Of a stretch of DNA of 32,840 nt, positions 1-7,794 are shown piece by piece. The position numbers and the translations under genes are program-made. The notes under the pieces were generated by a model, which saw nothing but the letters and a program-made list of their open reading frames with translations, searched no databases and had not been told where the DNA came from. Numbering within the stretch: the first letter of the stretch is position 1; the number at the start of each line of letters is the position of its first letter. The stretch comes from Thioploca sp. (GTDB taxonomy: Bacteria; Pseudomonadota; Gammaproteobacteria; Beggiatoales; Beggiatoaceae): assembly GCA_030627235.1 (NCBI GenBank), contig DAOUSL010000023.1, positions 1-32,840 of the forward strand. The letters are read 5' to 3'.

Positions 1-138
1 AATTAAATCAGATACATGTTGGTTGGAAACTAACATACGGGTAGCAATTCTCTGAAAAATCATGGCTGTTGCCATTGCATCGCCATAGGCAGTATGCCGA
101 GCTGGATTTTTTACCTTACAAATTTTAACTCGTAAGCC
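1..138 (-). pseudogene. C-terminal fragment of a DnaQ-like (DEDDh) 3'-5' exonuclease, 5' part missing
   Basis: The minus strand encodes an open frame running off the left edge. It contains RHTAYGDAMATAMIF, which matches the third exonuclease motif of DEDDh exonucleases (His, then Asp five residues later, followed by an A-T-A helix), as in DNA polymerase III epsilon-like proteins. The frame stays open upstream only to a TGA at 186-188. The upstream 140 bases encode nothing exonuclease-like, and the next gene ends at 308, so motifs I and II have no room. The break coincides with a palindromic repeat at 164-198, so I infer a 5'-truncated gene. The part left of base 1 cannot be seen. A different exonuclease family with an unusual N-terminus is less likely. 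Confidence 0.5.
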
Positions 139-163
139 GTATATGTATGATTAATAATAAATT

Positions 164-198
164 GTAGGATACATAAGCGATAACGTCATGCACCTTAC
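164..198. repeat. Degenerate palindromic dispersed repeat (REP-like)
   Basis: GTAGGAT at 164-170 faces the imperfect complement CACCTTAC at 191-198 around a GC-richer centre containing AAGCGATAACG. The layout resembles the short palindromes with GTAGG...CCTAC ends that are common in repeat-rich bacterial genomes. It sits where the exonuclease remnant stops being recognisable. Confidence 0.45.
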
Positions 199-238
199 GT
201 GTTTGTTATGATATTTGATATACATGCCTAATTTAATG

Positions 239-285
239 AGTGGTAGTCCTTCAAAAAAACCGCAAAATTTGAAAGATTTACCACT
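239..285 (-). terminator. Hairpin 3' of the VWA-LRR gene
   Basis: AGTGGTA (239-245) pairs with TACCACT (279-285), and inside it TTCAAA (250-255) pairs with TTTGAA (268-273). The hairpin lies 23 bases after the stop of the minus-strand gene ending at 308. There is no clean T-run on that strand, so it may be a weak terminator or an mRNA-stabilising structure. Confidence 0.4.
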
Positions 286-307
286 ACATATTTTAGGATT
301 ATTAAAA

Positions 308-1603
308 TTAGAAGAGAAAAATAATAATCAGACCAATAATAGCTACAGAACCAATTGTAAGCAAAGTATCTGTAGACCATTTATCTGTATTATTAGTTGT
401 TGGAACGTCAATAAATTTATTATCAGACCAATCAAGAGATATAGGTTGATTCAAATTATTTAAAAAAGTTGGTGACAACCCAGTCAATTGATTATTACTT
501 ATATCAAATCTTTGTAATTGTTTTAATTTTCCTAAAGATTTGGGGACATGGCCATTTAGCTGATTGTCATTCAAGTTAAGGATTTGTAGTTTTTTAATAT
601 AACCAATAGGACTAGGGATGGAACCATTGAGTTGGTTATTATTCAAGGCTAAAGTTTGTAACTGACTCAAATGTCCCAAAGAAGATGGAATTGCACCACT
701 GAGTTTATTATCAGCTAATTTAAGGCTTGATAACTTACTAAAATAATAACCAATTGATGATGGAATTGCTCCTTTTAGTTCATTTGCAGTTAAATCAATT
801 TGAGTGACATGTCCATCTTGACAGGTTATACCTTTCCATTCGCAATGTTTTTTCTCTGCATTCCAACTTTCATTCCAATAATAACCTTTAGTACGATAAT
901 AAAGTTCTACCAAACCTTTGCATTCAACTTGAGGAAGTTGTGTACACTCGATTGCTAGTAATTGTCCAGTTTCTGCGGCCATTTTTGCCTTGATAGCCTT
1001 AGCATAATTATTAAAATTAGGAGTGACATAGACAAAGCCTTTTTCTGGAAATTCAGAAGCCGGTTGAGGTCTAACCAGGGATTGCAATTCATTAATATTT
1101 ATACCACTTCCTACCCCTAACGCATTGATAACATCTACACCGGCTGCTATTGCTCGGTCTGCCACATTCGAAGAACCGGAACTTTGGCCATCTGTAGAAA
1201 TATCAATTACTTGTTTGCCTGTTGTGAATTTAAATTGCCGAGTACAAGCATCAATGGCAGCCGAAATAGAAGTTCCTCCTTCCATTTGATATATAGCACG
1301 AACCTGAGCCGCTACATTATCAGCAGTAGCTTGATTATCTATAAGTGTGGGACTAATTTCAATTTGAACATTGTTTGAAAATTGTACTATGGAAAGAGTG
1401 ACGCTACCATTTTGAGGTACTACAGAAGATTTTTCAATGGCTCTTGCCAAACCTTCTAATTGCAATTGAAACTCACTAGAGCCTATACTGCTGGAACCGT
1501 CTATGGCAGTGCATAGCTCTAAGTTTTCAGCTGCTTGTAACATACTACAGATTAATATGGACAGCAACAATGCCCACAATTTGAAAATATTAATATTTTT
1601 CAT
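308..1603 (-). CDS. Exported von Willebrand A (DUF1194-like) protein with plant-type leucine-rich repeats and C-terminal membrane anchor
   Basis: The 431-residue protein begins with a signal peptide (about residues 1-24). A von Willebrand A domain of DUF1194 type follows (about 27-215). Its metal-ion-dependent adhesion site is visible: D35-x-S-x-S, T111 in GGTSIS, and D138 in STDG. After a Cys-rich linker, about 230-270 resembles the plant LRR N-terminal cap, with W, C, then CEWKGITC. Roughly five repeats of the plant-specific LxGxIPxSLGxLxxLQ type follow (about 270-395). The last 20 residues are hydrophobic and probably anchor the C-terminus. A GGAG about ten bases before the ATG supports the start. 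I infer a surface adhesion or protein-binding role; the ligand is unknown. Confidence 0.8.
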   Translation of the reverse strand: MKNINIFKLWALLLSILICSMLQAAENLELCTAIDGSSSIGSSEFQLQLEGLARAIEKSSVVPQNGSVTLSIVQFSNNVQIEISPTLIDNQATADNVAAQVRAIYQMEGGTSISAAIDACTRQFKFTTGKQVIDISTDGQSSGSSNVADRAIAAGVDVINALGVGSGININELQSLVRPQPASEFPEKGFVYVTPNFNNYAKAIKAKMAAETGQLLAIECTQLPQVECKGLVELYYRTKGYYWNESWNAEKKHCEWKGITCQDGHVTQIDLTANELKGAIPSSIGYYFSKLSSLKLADNKLSGAIPSSLGHLSQLQTLALNNNQLNGSIPSPIGYIKKLQILNLNDNQLNGHVPKSLGKLKQLQRFDISNNQLTGLSPTFLNNLNQPISLDWSDNKFIDVPTTNNTDKWSTDTLLTIGSVAIIGLIIIFLF

Positions 1604-1763
1604 TGATAATAATCTCCTACTATTATAAAATTAACAAGACTATATTCTAATCCAAAAAATATTCCATTTCAACATTATAAAACCATATTTAAATCTAAAG
1701 CATAAACTCTAGATAAATAAATATGTTTCCGAACTTGCCAAAGCCAAAAATTATCCTGCATAA

Positions 1764-3467
1764 TTAACTAATTCGATGAATAAATTTGGACATTAATGAT
1801 ACAGTTTTACCAGTTTTTAGATATGTTAAAATAACCGGATCACGTAAAGCCCATTCCATCCATTCAGCAACACCATGTTTACCACACCATAATATTTTAT
1901 CGCCAATACTTAATGATTCAGTTCTTTCTGGCAACAAAATACTTTTCTCATTTCTAATTAATAATAAAGGTAAACACTCTAGAATATTATCTCTATCTCT
2001 TGGATTGCGTAATAAACAGTCTAATGATATTGACGTATTCATAGCCAATTCTGCACAAATAGTTGGTGCTTGTTCAGGATTGATGGTCACTTCCCAGATG
2101 TTTGGTTTAGTATCATTTAGAATATCTTTCTTTATATGTTGCAATAACTTGCGTATCCATTCCCGTTTTCCGCTACGTTTGATAATTCGCATAAAATTAA
2201 CTAATGATGGAGTAGTCAATAGCACTCTAATGCGGCTTGCAATAATTTTACTTGGTTGCATAATTATATCGGCTTTAGCAGCTTTAAAGATAATTTGATT
2301 AGAAGTATTATTTTGTCTAAGAACTACAAATAGTTTAGGATTCAATTCTTTAGCAGTCATAACAATAGATAGATTATTAACATCATCATCAGTTCCAGCC
2401 ACAATGCCAACTGCTTGTTCAATATGAGCTTGTTGTAATGTATGTGCTTCTGTACCACGCCCATTTATAAACTCACCTTTATCTGGATAGCCAGTTCTAT
2501 CAGGTATGGCTTCTATTACTACCAATTTTATATTGTCTACATCTTTAAGTTGTTCATATATGGCCTTTCCAAATCTTCCATAACCACATAAAACCCATAA
2601 TCCCTGTTGAGGTGGAGATAAAGCTTCGCAAGATTCGATATTTAAACTGTTAGTTAAACATTCTTGAAGCAATAATAAATCTGGAGTATGAATAGCAGTA
2701 TGTAATTTACGAGCAAAAATATCAAAAGGATTAATCAGATAATTAGTTCCAAAAGAATCCATATTAGCTGCCACTTCATGAGAATCTACTCGGCTAATAA
2801 CTATTAATTCTGGTCGCAAAAGTTTAGCTGTAATAGCAATATGCAAATTGGCCAAATTATCATCAGTTATGGCAACAACTCCAGCACAATTAATATTTTT
2901 TAAACCACCTTCAACTAGATGAATAGGCTTACTAGCATCGGCACATAGTGTAGGGATATAAACAGGGTAATTTTCTATAGTAAGTACATTAATACGTTCT
3001 TGACGATATTCTATTACCGCAGAACGCATTAATTTCTCTTCTAAAGCAATTACTAACGCTTGACCAGTATCACCATAGCCACAAATTAAATAAAATGGTT
3101 CGTGAATATTTCTAACGATACTGGCAAATTGTCTTTCAATAATTGTTTGTCTTAACGCTTTATCTTGCAATAGAGCCAATAAAGCTCCAATGGCATAAAT
3201 CCATGCAATAACCGTCATATACATTGACACTATCACCCACATGCGTTGTAATTTGGAAAACTCATAAGGAATTTCGCCAAAACCAATCGTGCTACCCATG
3301 TAAGATACAAAATAAAAGGCATGAAAAAAATCCATATACCATAAATTGCCTTCATTATCTTTACCTGGCATTAGAGTTATACCGATAATTGCAATCGTAT
3401 ATACGGTTAATATTACCAATAACGGAGTTCGCATTCTCCGCATTATTAAAAAAATAACTGTATTCAT
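1764..3467 (-). CDS. Two-TM potassium channel with tandem TrkA-N (RCK) domains
   Basis: The 567-residue inner-membrane protein has a first transmembrane helix at about 14-35, a pore loop with selectivity filter TIGFGE (60-65), and a second helix at about 70-95. Two Rossmann-type RCK/TrkA-N domains follow. The first starts at about 125 with the nucleotide motif CGYGDTG and the second at about 288 with CGYGRFG. A TrkA-C-like region (about 460-555) ends the protein. The family passes K+ through a tetrameric pore gated by nucleotide or ion binding to the RCK ring. The filter is GFG rather than the commoner GYG, a known variant. The start lies four bases after the stop of the small membrane-protein gene at 3472-3840, so the two are almost certainly cotranscribed. 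Confidence 0.87.
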   Translation of the reverse strand: MNTVIFLIMRRMRTPLLVILTVYTIAIIGITLMPGKDNEGNLWYMDFFHAFYFVSYMGSTIGFGEIPYEFSKLQRMWVIVSMYMTVIAWIYAIGALLALLQDKALRQTIIERQFASIVRNIHEPFYLICGYGDTGQALVIALEEKLMRSAVIEYRQERINVLTIENYPVYIPTLCADASKPIHLVEGGLKNINCAGVVAITDDNLANLHIAITAKLLRPELIVISRVDSHEVAANMDSFGTNYLINPFDIFARKLHTAIHTPDLLLLQECLTNSLNIESCEALSPPQQGLWVLCGYGRFGKAIYEQLKDVDNIKLVVIEAIPDRTGYPDKGEFINGRGTEAHTLQQAHIEQAVGIVAGTDDDVNNLSIVMTAKELNPKLFVVLRQNNTSNQIIFKAAKADIIMQPSKIIASRIRVLLTTPSLVNFMRIIKRSGKREWIRKLLQHIKKDILNDTKPNIWEVTINPEQAPTICAELAMNTSISLDCLLRNPRDRDNILECLPLLLIRNEKSILLPERTESLSIGDKILWCGKHGVAEWMEWALRDPVILTYLKTGKTVSLMSKFIHRIS

Positions 3468-3471
3468 CTTT

Positions 3472-3840
3472 TCAACGTCGTAATAATACTGTTTCAGAAA
3501 CTAATAATAAAACGGATATGACATTTGCTAACATAGCACCACCAGCTAAAGATACGATGCTTGTCATAATTTCTGGAGTAATTTCTGCATTAATTCCCCA
3601 AACTAATGCTGCTGCTAATAATTGTAAATCAGCCACTAAGCTGGTAGATAATAATATTGCTCCTACTTGTGATCGATCTCCAAATTTTAAGATAGTAGCA
3701 ACTAAATTAACAAATATAGCAATGGCAAGTTCATATACATGATGGTGTTCTGGATTATCTATATCACCTATAAAAAAACCAAAATTGAGAGTTAATGCCA
3801 TCACAATGAAAAATCCAAAAATAACTTTTTCAAAATTCAT
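3472..3840 (-). CDS. DUF6394-like small membrane protein
   Basis: The 122-residue protein is hydrophobic, with about four membrane segments (near 5-25, 35-52, 58-82 and 92-118) and a short polar loop with a HHH run (about 32-34). The opening MNFEKVIFGFFIVMALTLNF and the central KFGDRSQVGA resemble the DUF6394 family as I remember it; that assignment is from memory and its function is unknown. The gene is first in a unit with the K+ channel four bases downstream, so a role with that channel or in membrane ion homeostasis is a reasonable inference only. The upstream gap holds the inverted repeat pair at 3987-4284. Confidence 0.7.
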   Translation of the reverse strand: MNFEKVIFGFFIVMALTLNFGFFIGDIDNPEHHHVYELAIAIFVNLVATILKFGDRSQVGAILLSTSLVADLQLLAAALVWGINAEITPEIMTSIVSLAGGAMLANVISVLLLVSETVLLRR

Positions 3841-3986
3841 ATATTGTCAACTTAATGAAATTATTTTTATAATATAAACAAAAGTTTATTGATTTATTTA
3901 GCAAAATAGCTAACATAAGATTACCTAAATTTTTAGTAATAAATAATATATTTAAAATTAATACCTTAGCCAATGTCAAAATTTGT

Positions 3987-4284
3987 TATTTAGGTTTCGG
4001 GAAATCCGCTATGCTCCATTCCCGAAACAACCATTGGCGAAGGTAAGTTGTTAATTATATCAAACTAGTTAAATTTACAATATATATAATTTATTTTTTA
4101 TCGATTATTCATATATATCTAGTATTTACGCTGATATTAGAACTATAGCAAAAAATGTTAGAAGAAGAATTATAAATAGACATCTTACCTAAAGTCCGTA
4201 ATTAACTGTATAGCTTTGGTCAATTTCATGTCGTTAATGGTTGTTTCGGGAATGGAGCATAGCGGATTTCCCGAAACCTAAATA
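3987..4284. repeat. Inverted pair of perfect 49-bp repeats (MITE-like or paired REP element)
   Basis: Bases 3987-4035 and 4236-4284 are exact reverse complements over 49 bp, enclosing 200 bp of AT-rich sequence with no ORF. Each arm is itself a hairpin: GTTTCGGGA and TCCCGAAAC form a 9-bp stem around a 17-base loop. The arms stand out as GC-richer than their surroundings. I see no target-site duplication outside the arms. The element fills most of the bioF/DUF6394 intergenic region (3841-4323), so it could act as the bioF terminator and lie upstream of the channel operon promoter. It is either a non-autonomous transposon-like element or two copies of one palindromic repeat in opposite orientation. 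Confidence 0.8.
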
Positions 4285-4323
4285 CAATCATACTTAGCTA
4301 CTTTCCTTATTTAGGAAAGATGT

Positions 4324-5472
4324 CTAATGATTAGGAATTATTTCCATTAGTGCTTCTATTAATCTATCTATTTGATTTTTAGTATGTAATATAGATAAAG
4401 TGATTCTTAAGCGAGCAGTTCCTTTAGATACGGTTGGTGGACGGATTGCAGTAACTATAATTCCACGTTTATATAATTCTTTACTTACTGTTAACGTTGT
4501 TACAGAATCGCCTAAGATAATTGGTTGGATTGGAGTACAGGATTCCATTAGTGGTAAACTAATCGCTTGTTTACGGAAATAAGCAACTAATTCTTGTAAT
4601 TGCTTCTGTCGCCAGTTTTCTTCGATTACAATAGTTAAACTTTTTCGTACTGATTCTATTAATGCTGGAGGTAAAGCAGTTGTATAAATATAGCTACGAG
4701 CTGACTGAATTAACGTTTCAATTAATAATTCGCTACCAGCTATAAAAGCTCCAAATACTCCAAAAGCTTTTCCTAAAGTTCCCATCAAAATTGGAACTTC
4801 TGTAACTCCAAAATTATATAATTCTACTGTTCCACGTCCAGTTTTACCAATCACTCCTAAACCATGAGCATCATCTACCATAACCCAAGCATTATAAGCT
4901 TTAGCCAATTCTACAATTTTCGGTAAATTAGCAATCTTACCATCCATACTAAATACCCCATCAGTAATTATTAATTTATGCTTTGCTATTGATTTAGATA
5001 ATAAACTATTCAATGTTTGCATATCTGAATAACGGTACATTTTTGCTGAAGATAATTTTGCGGCATCAACTAAAGAAGCATGGTTTAATCTATCTAAAAA
5101 TACTGCGTCATGTCGTCCTAATAATGCAGTGATAACTCCAAAATTAGCCATATATCCAGTTGAAAATAATAATGCTCTTTCTCGTTTAGTGTATAAAGCC
5201 AATTCCTGTTCAAGAACTTGATGAACTATAGTATGTCCAGTTATTAAATGAGATCCACCACTGCCAATTCCATATTTTTCTGCTCCATCTTGCCAAGCAA
5301 TTTTTAATCGATCATCACTTGCTAAACCTAAATAATCATTGCTAGAAAAAGACAGATAGTTTTGTCCATTTATCAATAAAATTGGAGATTGGATACTAGA
5401 ATGTGTTTGACGAACTCGGTATAGATTATCTTGTTTACGTTGTTGTAATAAGGAGTTAAGAAATTGCTGCAT
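4324..5472 (-). CDS. bioF: 8-amino-7-oxononanoate synthase
   Basis: The 382-residue protein (typical length about 385) belongs to the PLP-dependent alpha-oxoamine synthases. BioF condenses pimeloyl-ACP (or pimeloyl-CoA) with alanine to give 8-amino-7-oxononanoate in biotin synthesis, in the cytoplasm. Visible family features are SSNDYLGL near residue 43, the glycine-rich GIGSGGSHLITGH segment near 69, FSTGYMAN near 103, the cofactor-binding VDDAHGLG near 199, and the Schiff-base lysine K235 in TLGKAFGVFG. No other bio gene lies nearby. The gene is divergent from a TonB-dependent receptor. Related oxoamine synthases (Kbl, SPT) are alternatives, but the length and motifs favour BioF. Confidence 0.88.
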   Translation of the reverse strand: MQQFLNSLLQQRKQDNLYRVRQTHSSIQSPILLINGQNYLSFSSNDYLGLASDDRLKIAWQDGAEKYGIGSGGSHLITGHTIVHQVLEQELALYTKRERALLFSTGYMANFGVITALLGRHDAVFLDRLNHASLVDAAKLSSAKMYRYSDMQTLNSLLSKSIAKHKLIITDGVFSMDGKIANLPKIVELAKAYNAWVMVDDAHGLGVIGKTGRGTVELYNFGVTEVPILMGTLGKAFGVFGAFIAGSELLIETLIQSARSYIYTTALPPALIESVRKSLTIVIEENWRQKQLQELVAYFRKQAISLPLMESCTPIQPIILGDSVTTLTVSKELYKRGIIVTAIRPPTVSKGTARLRITLSILHTKNQIDRLIEALMEIIPNH

Positions 5473-5502
5473 AATTTAAATATATTTTAAAAGAGATTTT
5501 AT

Positions 5503-5583
5503 GAATTATAATGATTAATTCTGTTATTGAAAGATAATGTGTATTTGGATATAAATTTGCAATACCAGCTAACAGAATTTTTT
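5503..5583 (+). promoter_or_regulatory. Palindrome and stem plus T-run in the TonB-receptor leader (candidate operator/attenuator)
   Basis: Two overlapping symmetric structures lie in the 278-bp bioF/receptor gap. First, 5503-5521 reads GAATTATAATGATTAATTC, with 6-bp inverted ends around 7 bases, operator-sized but not a good Fur-box match. Second, AATTCTGTTA (5517-5526) and TAACAGAATT (5570-5579) form a perfect 10-bp stem immediately followed by six T residues on the plus strand. A stem plus T-run about 170 bases before the receptor ATG resembles a leader terminator or the end of a short RNA. The 43-base loop matches no riboswitch class I know. Confidence 0.3.
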
Positions 5584-5750
5584 CTAAAAATAATTAATTA
5601 AATACTTTCTTGAAATATACAGTTTGTTGGAGATAACATTAATTGCCTGTTACAATCTTTGCAAGCATATTTTTGTTTTACATTGGGGATGCTTCCATTT
5701 TTTATACATCACTACTTTCTTTAGGACTACCAAATTTTGTTTGAATATAT

Positions 5751-7736
5751 ATGCAATCAAAAATATTAATTTTTACAGCAATCTTTATTGCTAATTTATG
5801 TTATGCTGAAGAACAAGATACTGAATTACAAAATGAATTACATTTTTTACGATTAGAAAATTTTTTAAATTTAGAACTTGATATTGCTTCAACTAAAGCA
5901 GAAACTTCTTTACAAAGCCCTTCTACAGTAACTGTAATTGATCGGCAAATGCTTGAAGAATATAATTTTGCTTCAATTTCAACTGCGGTAGAAACTTTAG
6001 CTGGCATCCAAATTTATCGAACTGCCTTCAAACAGCAAGTAACCACTATACGAGGTGTATTGCAAGATCATTACGCTAATAAAGTATTGGTTATGATCAA
6101 TAATATACCAAGTTGGCATGCAATAACTGGAGAAGGTAACTTAGATAGATTAAGTATCCATGACGTAGAACGAATTGAAGTATTACGTGGGCCAGCTTCA
6201 GTAATCTATGGTTCACAAGCATATTCTGGCGCAGTAAATATTATTTTACGCAAAGATACCAAACAGTTACATACTAGTATTGGGAATAAAGATAGAAATT
6301 CTATAGGTGCTAATTATCGTTACAATTCAAAAGATAAGTTATCTATATTTACCGCTGCTAATAAAGAACATGGCCAACATTATCAAGATAATTTTACTGA
6401 TGAAGCTGGAATAAATGGCAATATAGAAGATTATCACGATAGTTTGAATGCGACTGCTGCTTTAGAATATCAAGATCATTCTTTATTGTTTAATGTGTTT
6501 CGTAATGATGAAGGCAACTATGAAGGTTCTACTCAAAAATTTTCTGCTGGAGCTGGTAATAATCATGATGTTGATGGGATTTTATTAGGATATACTTATT
6601 CTCACAACTGGAATCAATTTTTTTACTCTAAAATGAAATTATTTTATGATCAGAATGAACGCAATTTCTCTCGATCTGCCGATGATGATATTAGAGCAAA
6701 TGTATTAGGACAAAGAGTTGGAGGTAATATTAGTAATATTTTTACTTGGGATGATAAATTACAATTTGAATTAGGGACAGACTATGAAATTAGAACCAGT
6801 AAAGAATATAAGAATATTCAGCATAGTACTGTTTTAACAGAAAATAATCTCTCTGATCGAAGTGTGTATGAATACTCTGGTTATGCTCAAATCGATTGGA
6901 AACCATTGGCTAAATGGCGTATATTGATTGGTAGTAGATTGACTAAAAGTGAGACTTTTGGGGAAAATATATCTTCACGAGGAACTATTGTTTATTCAAT
7001 CGATGCTAATAATACAGTTAAATTCATTGCTGGTCAATCGTTTCGGACTCCAAGCTTATTTGAATTATATTTCATAACTCCAACTAAAAGTGTGTTTGGT
7101 ACTGAAAGTTTAGAACCAGAAACAGCTGATACTTTTGAAATTGGTTATCAACATAGCCATAATTATATTTACATCCAAGCATTAGCTTATTATTCTATTT
7201 ATCAAAACAAAATCCATCGAATTAAAGATGATGTTATGCTTGATGATGGTACAATTGCTAATAATGTTAGTGTATATACCAATGGTCAAGAGTTTAGTGC
7301 TAAAGGTGTGGAGCTTGAATTAAAATATCTTAATCCTAAAGTGGCCAATATATTTCTAAATTTTGCGTATATTTCCGGCGATGATGGGGATAAAATGTCA
7401 GGAACTGAACATTATAATTTTAAATATGTACCAGATTTTACTACTTCAATTGGAGTGCATAAAAACATCCAAGGAATTGATATTTCTGTAATTGGTAATT
7501 ATAGTGATACTGCCAATAGTCATCAAGAATCAGTTGATAGCTACTTCAATTTAAGCTTCAATCTTGCTTATCAACATAAATATAAATCTTTACAATTGAA
7601 ACATATTTTATCCGTTCAAAATCTTACTGATACCCAAGTTGCGATACCTGAATATGTACGGCGTGGTGAACTCAATGAATTGCCATTGGTTGGAACTGAA
7701 CGTGGGATATTTTATTCTTTACTTGTAGATTTTTAG
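5751..7736 (+). CDS. TonB-dependent outer-membrane receptor
   Basis: The 661-residue protein starts with a signal peptide cleaved near residue 19 (LCYA/EEQ). The plug domain (about 55-170) shows SPSTVTVIDRQMLEEYNF, LAGIQIYR, the RG of the plug core, and VERIEVLRGPASVIYGSQAYSGAVNIIL, all classic plug motifs. A beta-barrel fills the rest and ends in an aromatic residue (LLVDF). These receptors import siderophores, cobalamin, haem or other scarce ligands using TonB-ExbBD energy. The compact size fits the BtuB/CirA-like group, but the substrate cannot be read from the sequence and no transporter genes are adjacent. I see no strong Shine-Dalgarno before the chosen ATG. A bidirectional hairpin follows at 7754-7785. 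Confidence 0.88.
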   Translation: MQSKILIFTAIFIANLCYAEEQDTELQNELHFLRLENFLNLELDIASTKAETSLQSPSTVTVIDRQMLEEYNFASISTAVETLAGIQIYRTAFKQQVTTIRGVLQDHYANKVLVMINNIPSWHAITGEGNLDRLSIHDVERIEVLRGPASVIYGSQAYSGAVNIILRKDTKQLHTSIGNKDRNSIGANYRYNSKDKLSIFTAANKEHGQHYQDNFTDEAGINGNIEDYHDSLNATAALEYQDHSLLFNVFRNDEGNYEGSTQKFSAGAGNNHDVDGILLGYTYSHNWNQFFYSKMKLFYDQNERNFSRSADDDIRANVLGQRVGGNISNIFTWDDKLQFELGTDYEIRTSKEYKNIQHSTVLTENNLSDRSVYEYSGYAQIDWKPLAKWRILIGSRLTKSETFGENISSRGTIVYSIDANNTVKFIAGQSFRTPSLFELYFITPTKSVFGTESLEPETADTFEIGYQHSHNYIYIQALAYYSIYQNKIHRIKDDVMLDDGTIANNVSVYTNGQEFSAKGVELELKYLNPKVANIFLNFAYISGDDGDKMSGTEHYNFKYVPDFTTSIGVHKNIQGIDISVIGNYSDTANSHQESVDSYFNLSFNLAYQHKYKSLQLKHILSVQNLTDTQVAIPEYVRRGELNELPLVGTERGIFYSLLVDF

Positions 7737-7753
7737 TTGTAAAATATTTAAAT

Positions 7754-7785
7754 TAGGTCTGGTTAAACTCTGTCAACCAGACCTA
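7754..7785. terminator. Bidirectional terminator between convergent receptor and rpoD genes
   Basis: TAGGTCTGGTT (7754-7764) and AACCAGACCTA (7775-7785) form a perfect 11-bp stem with a 10-base loop. It lies in the 58-bp gap between two convergent genes. Flanking T/A-rich sequence is present on both sides, without a long pure T-run. Confidence 0.7.
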
Positions 7786-7794
7786 TGATTATAT

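Noticed and set aside
215-463. 82-codon plus-strand frame near the left end
   Set aside because: It lies mostly antisense to the well-supported VWA-LRR gene, and its composition and sequence are not protein-like.
1786-2298. 170-codon plus-strand frame
   Set aside because: It is fully antisense to the channel's RCK region; the minus-strand product has clear domains and this one has none.
5503-5521. Fur box upstream of the TonB receptor
   Set aside because: The 19-bp palindrome has few matches to GATAATGATAATCATTATC; I list it only as an unassigned palindrome.
5473-5750. Cobalamin or TPP riboswitch in the receptor leader
   Set aside because: None of the conserved core elements of these classes is recognisable.
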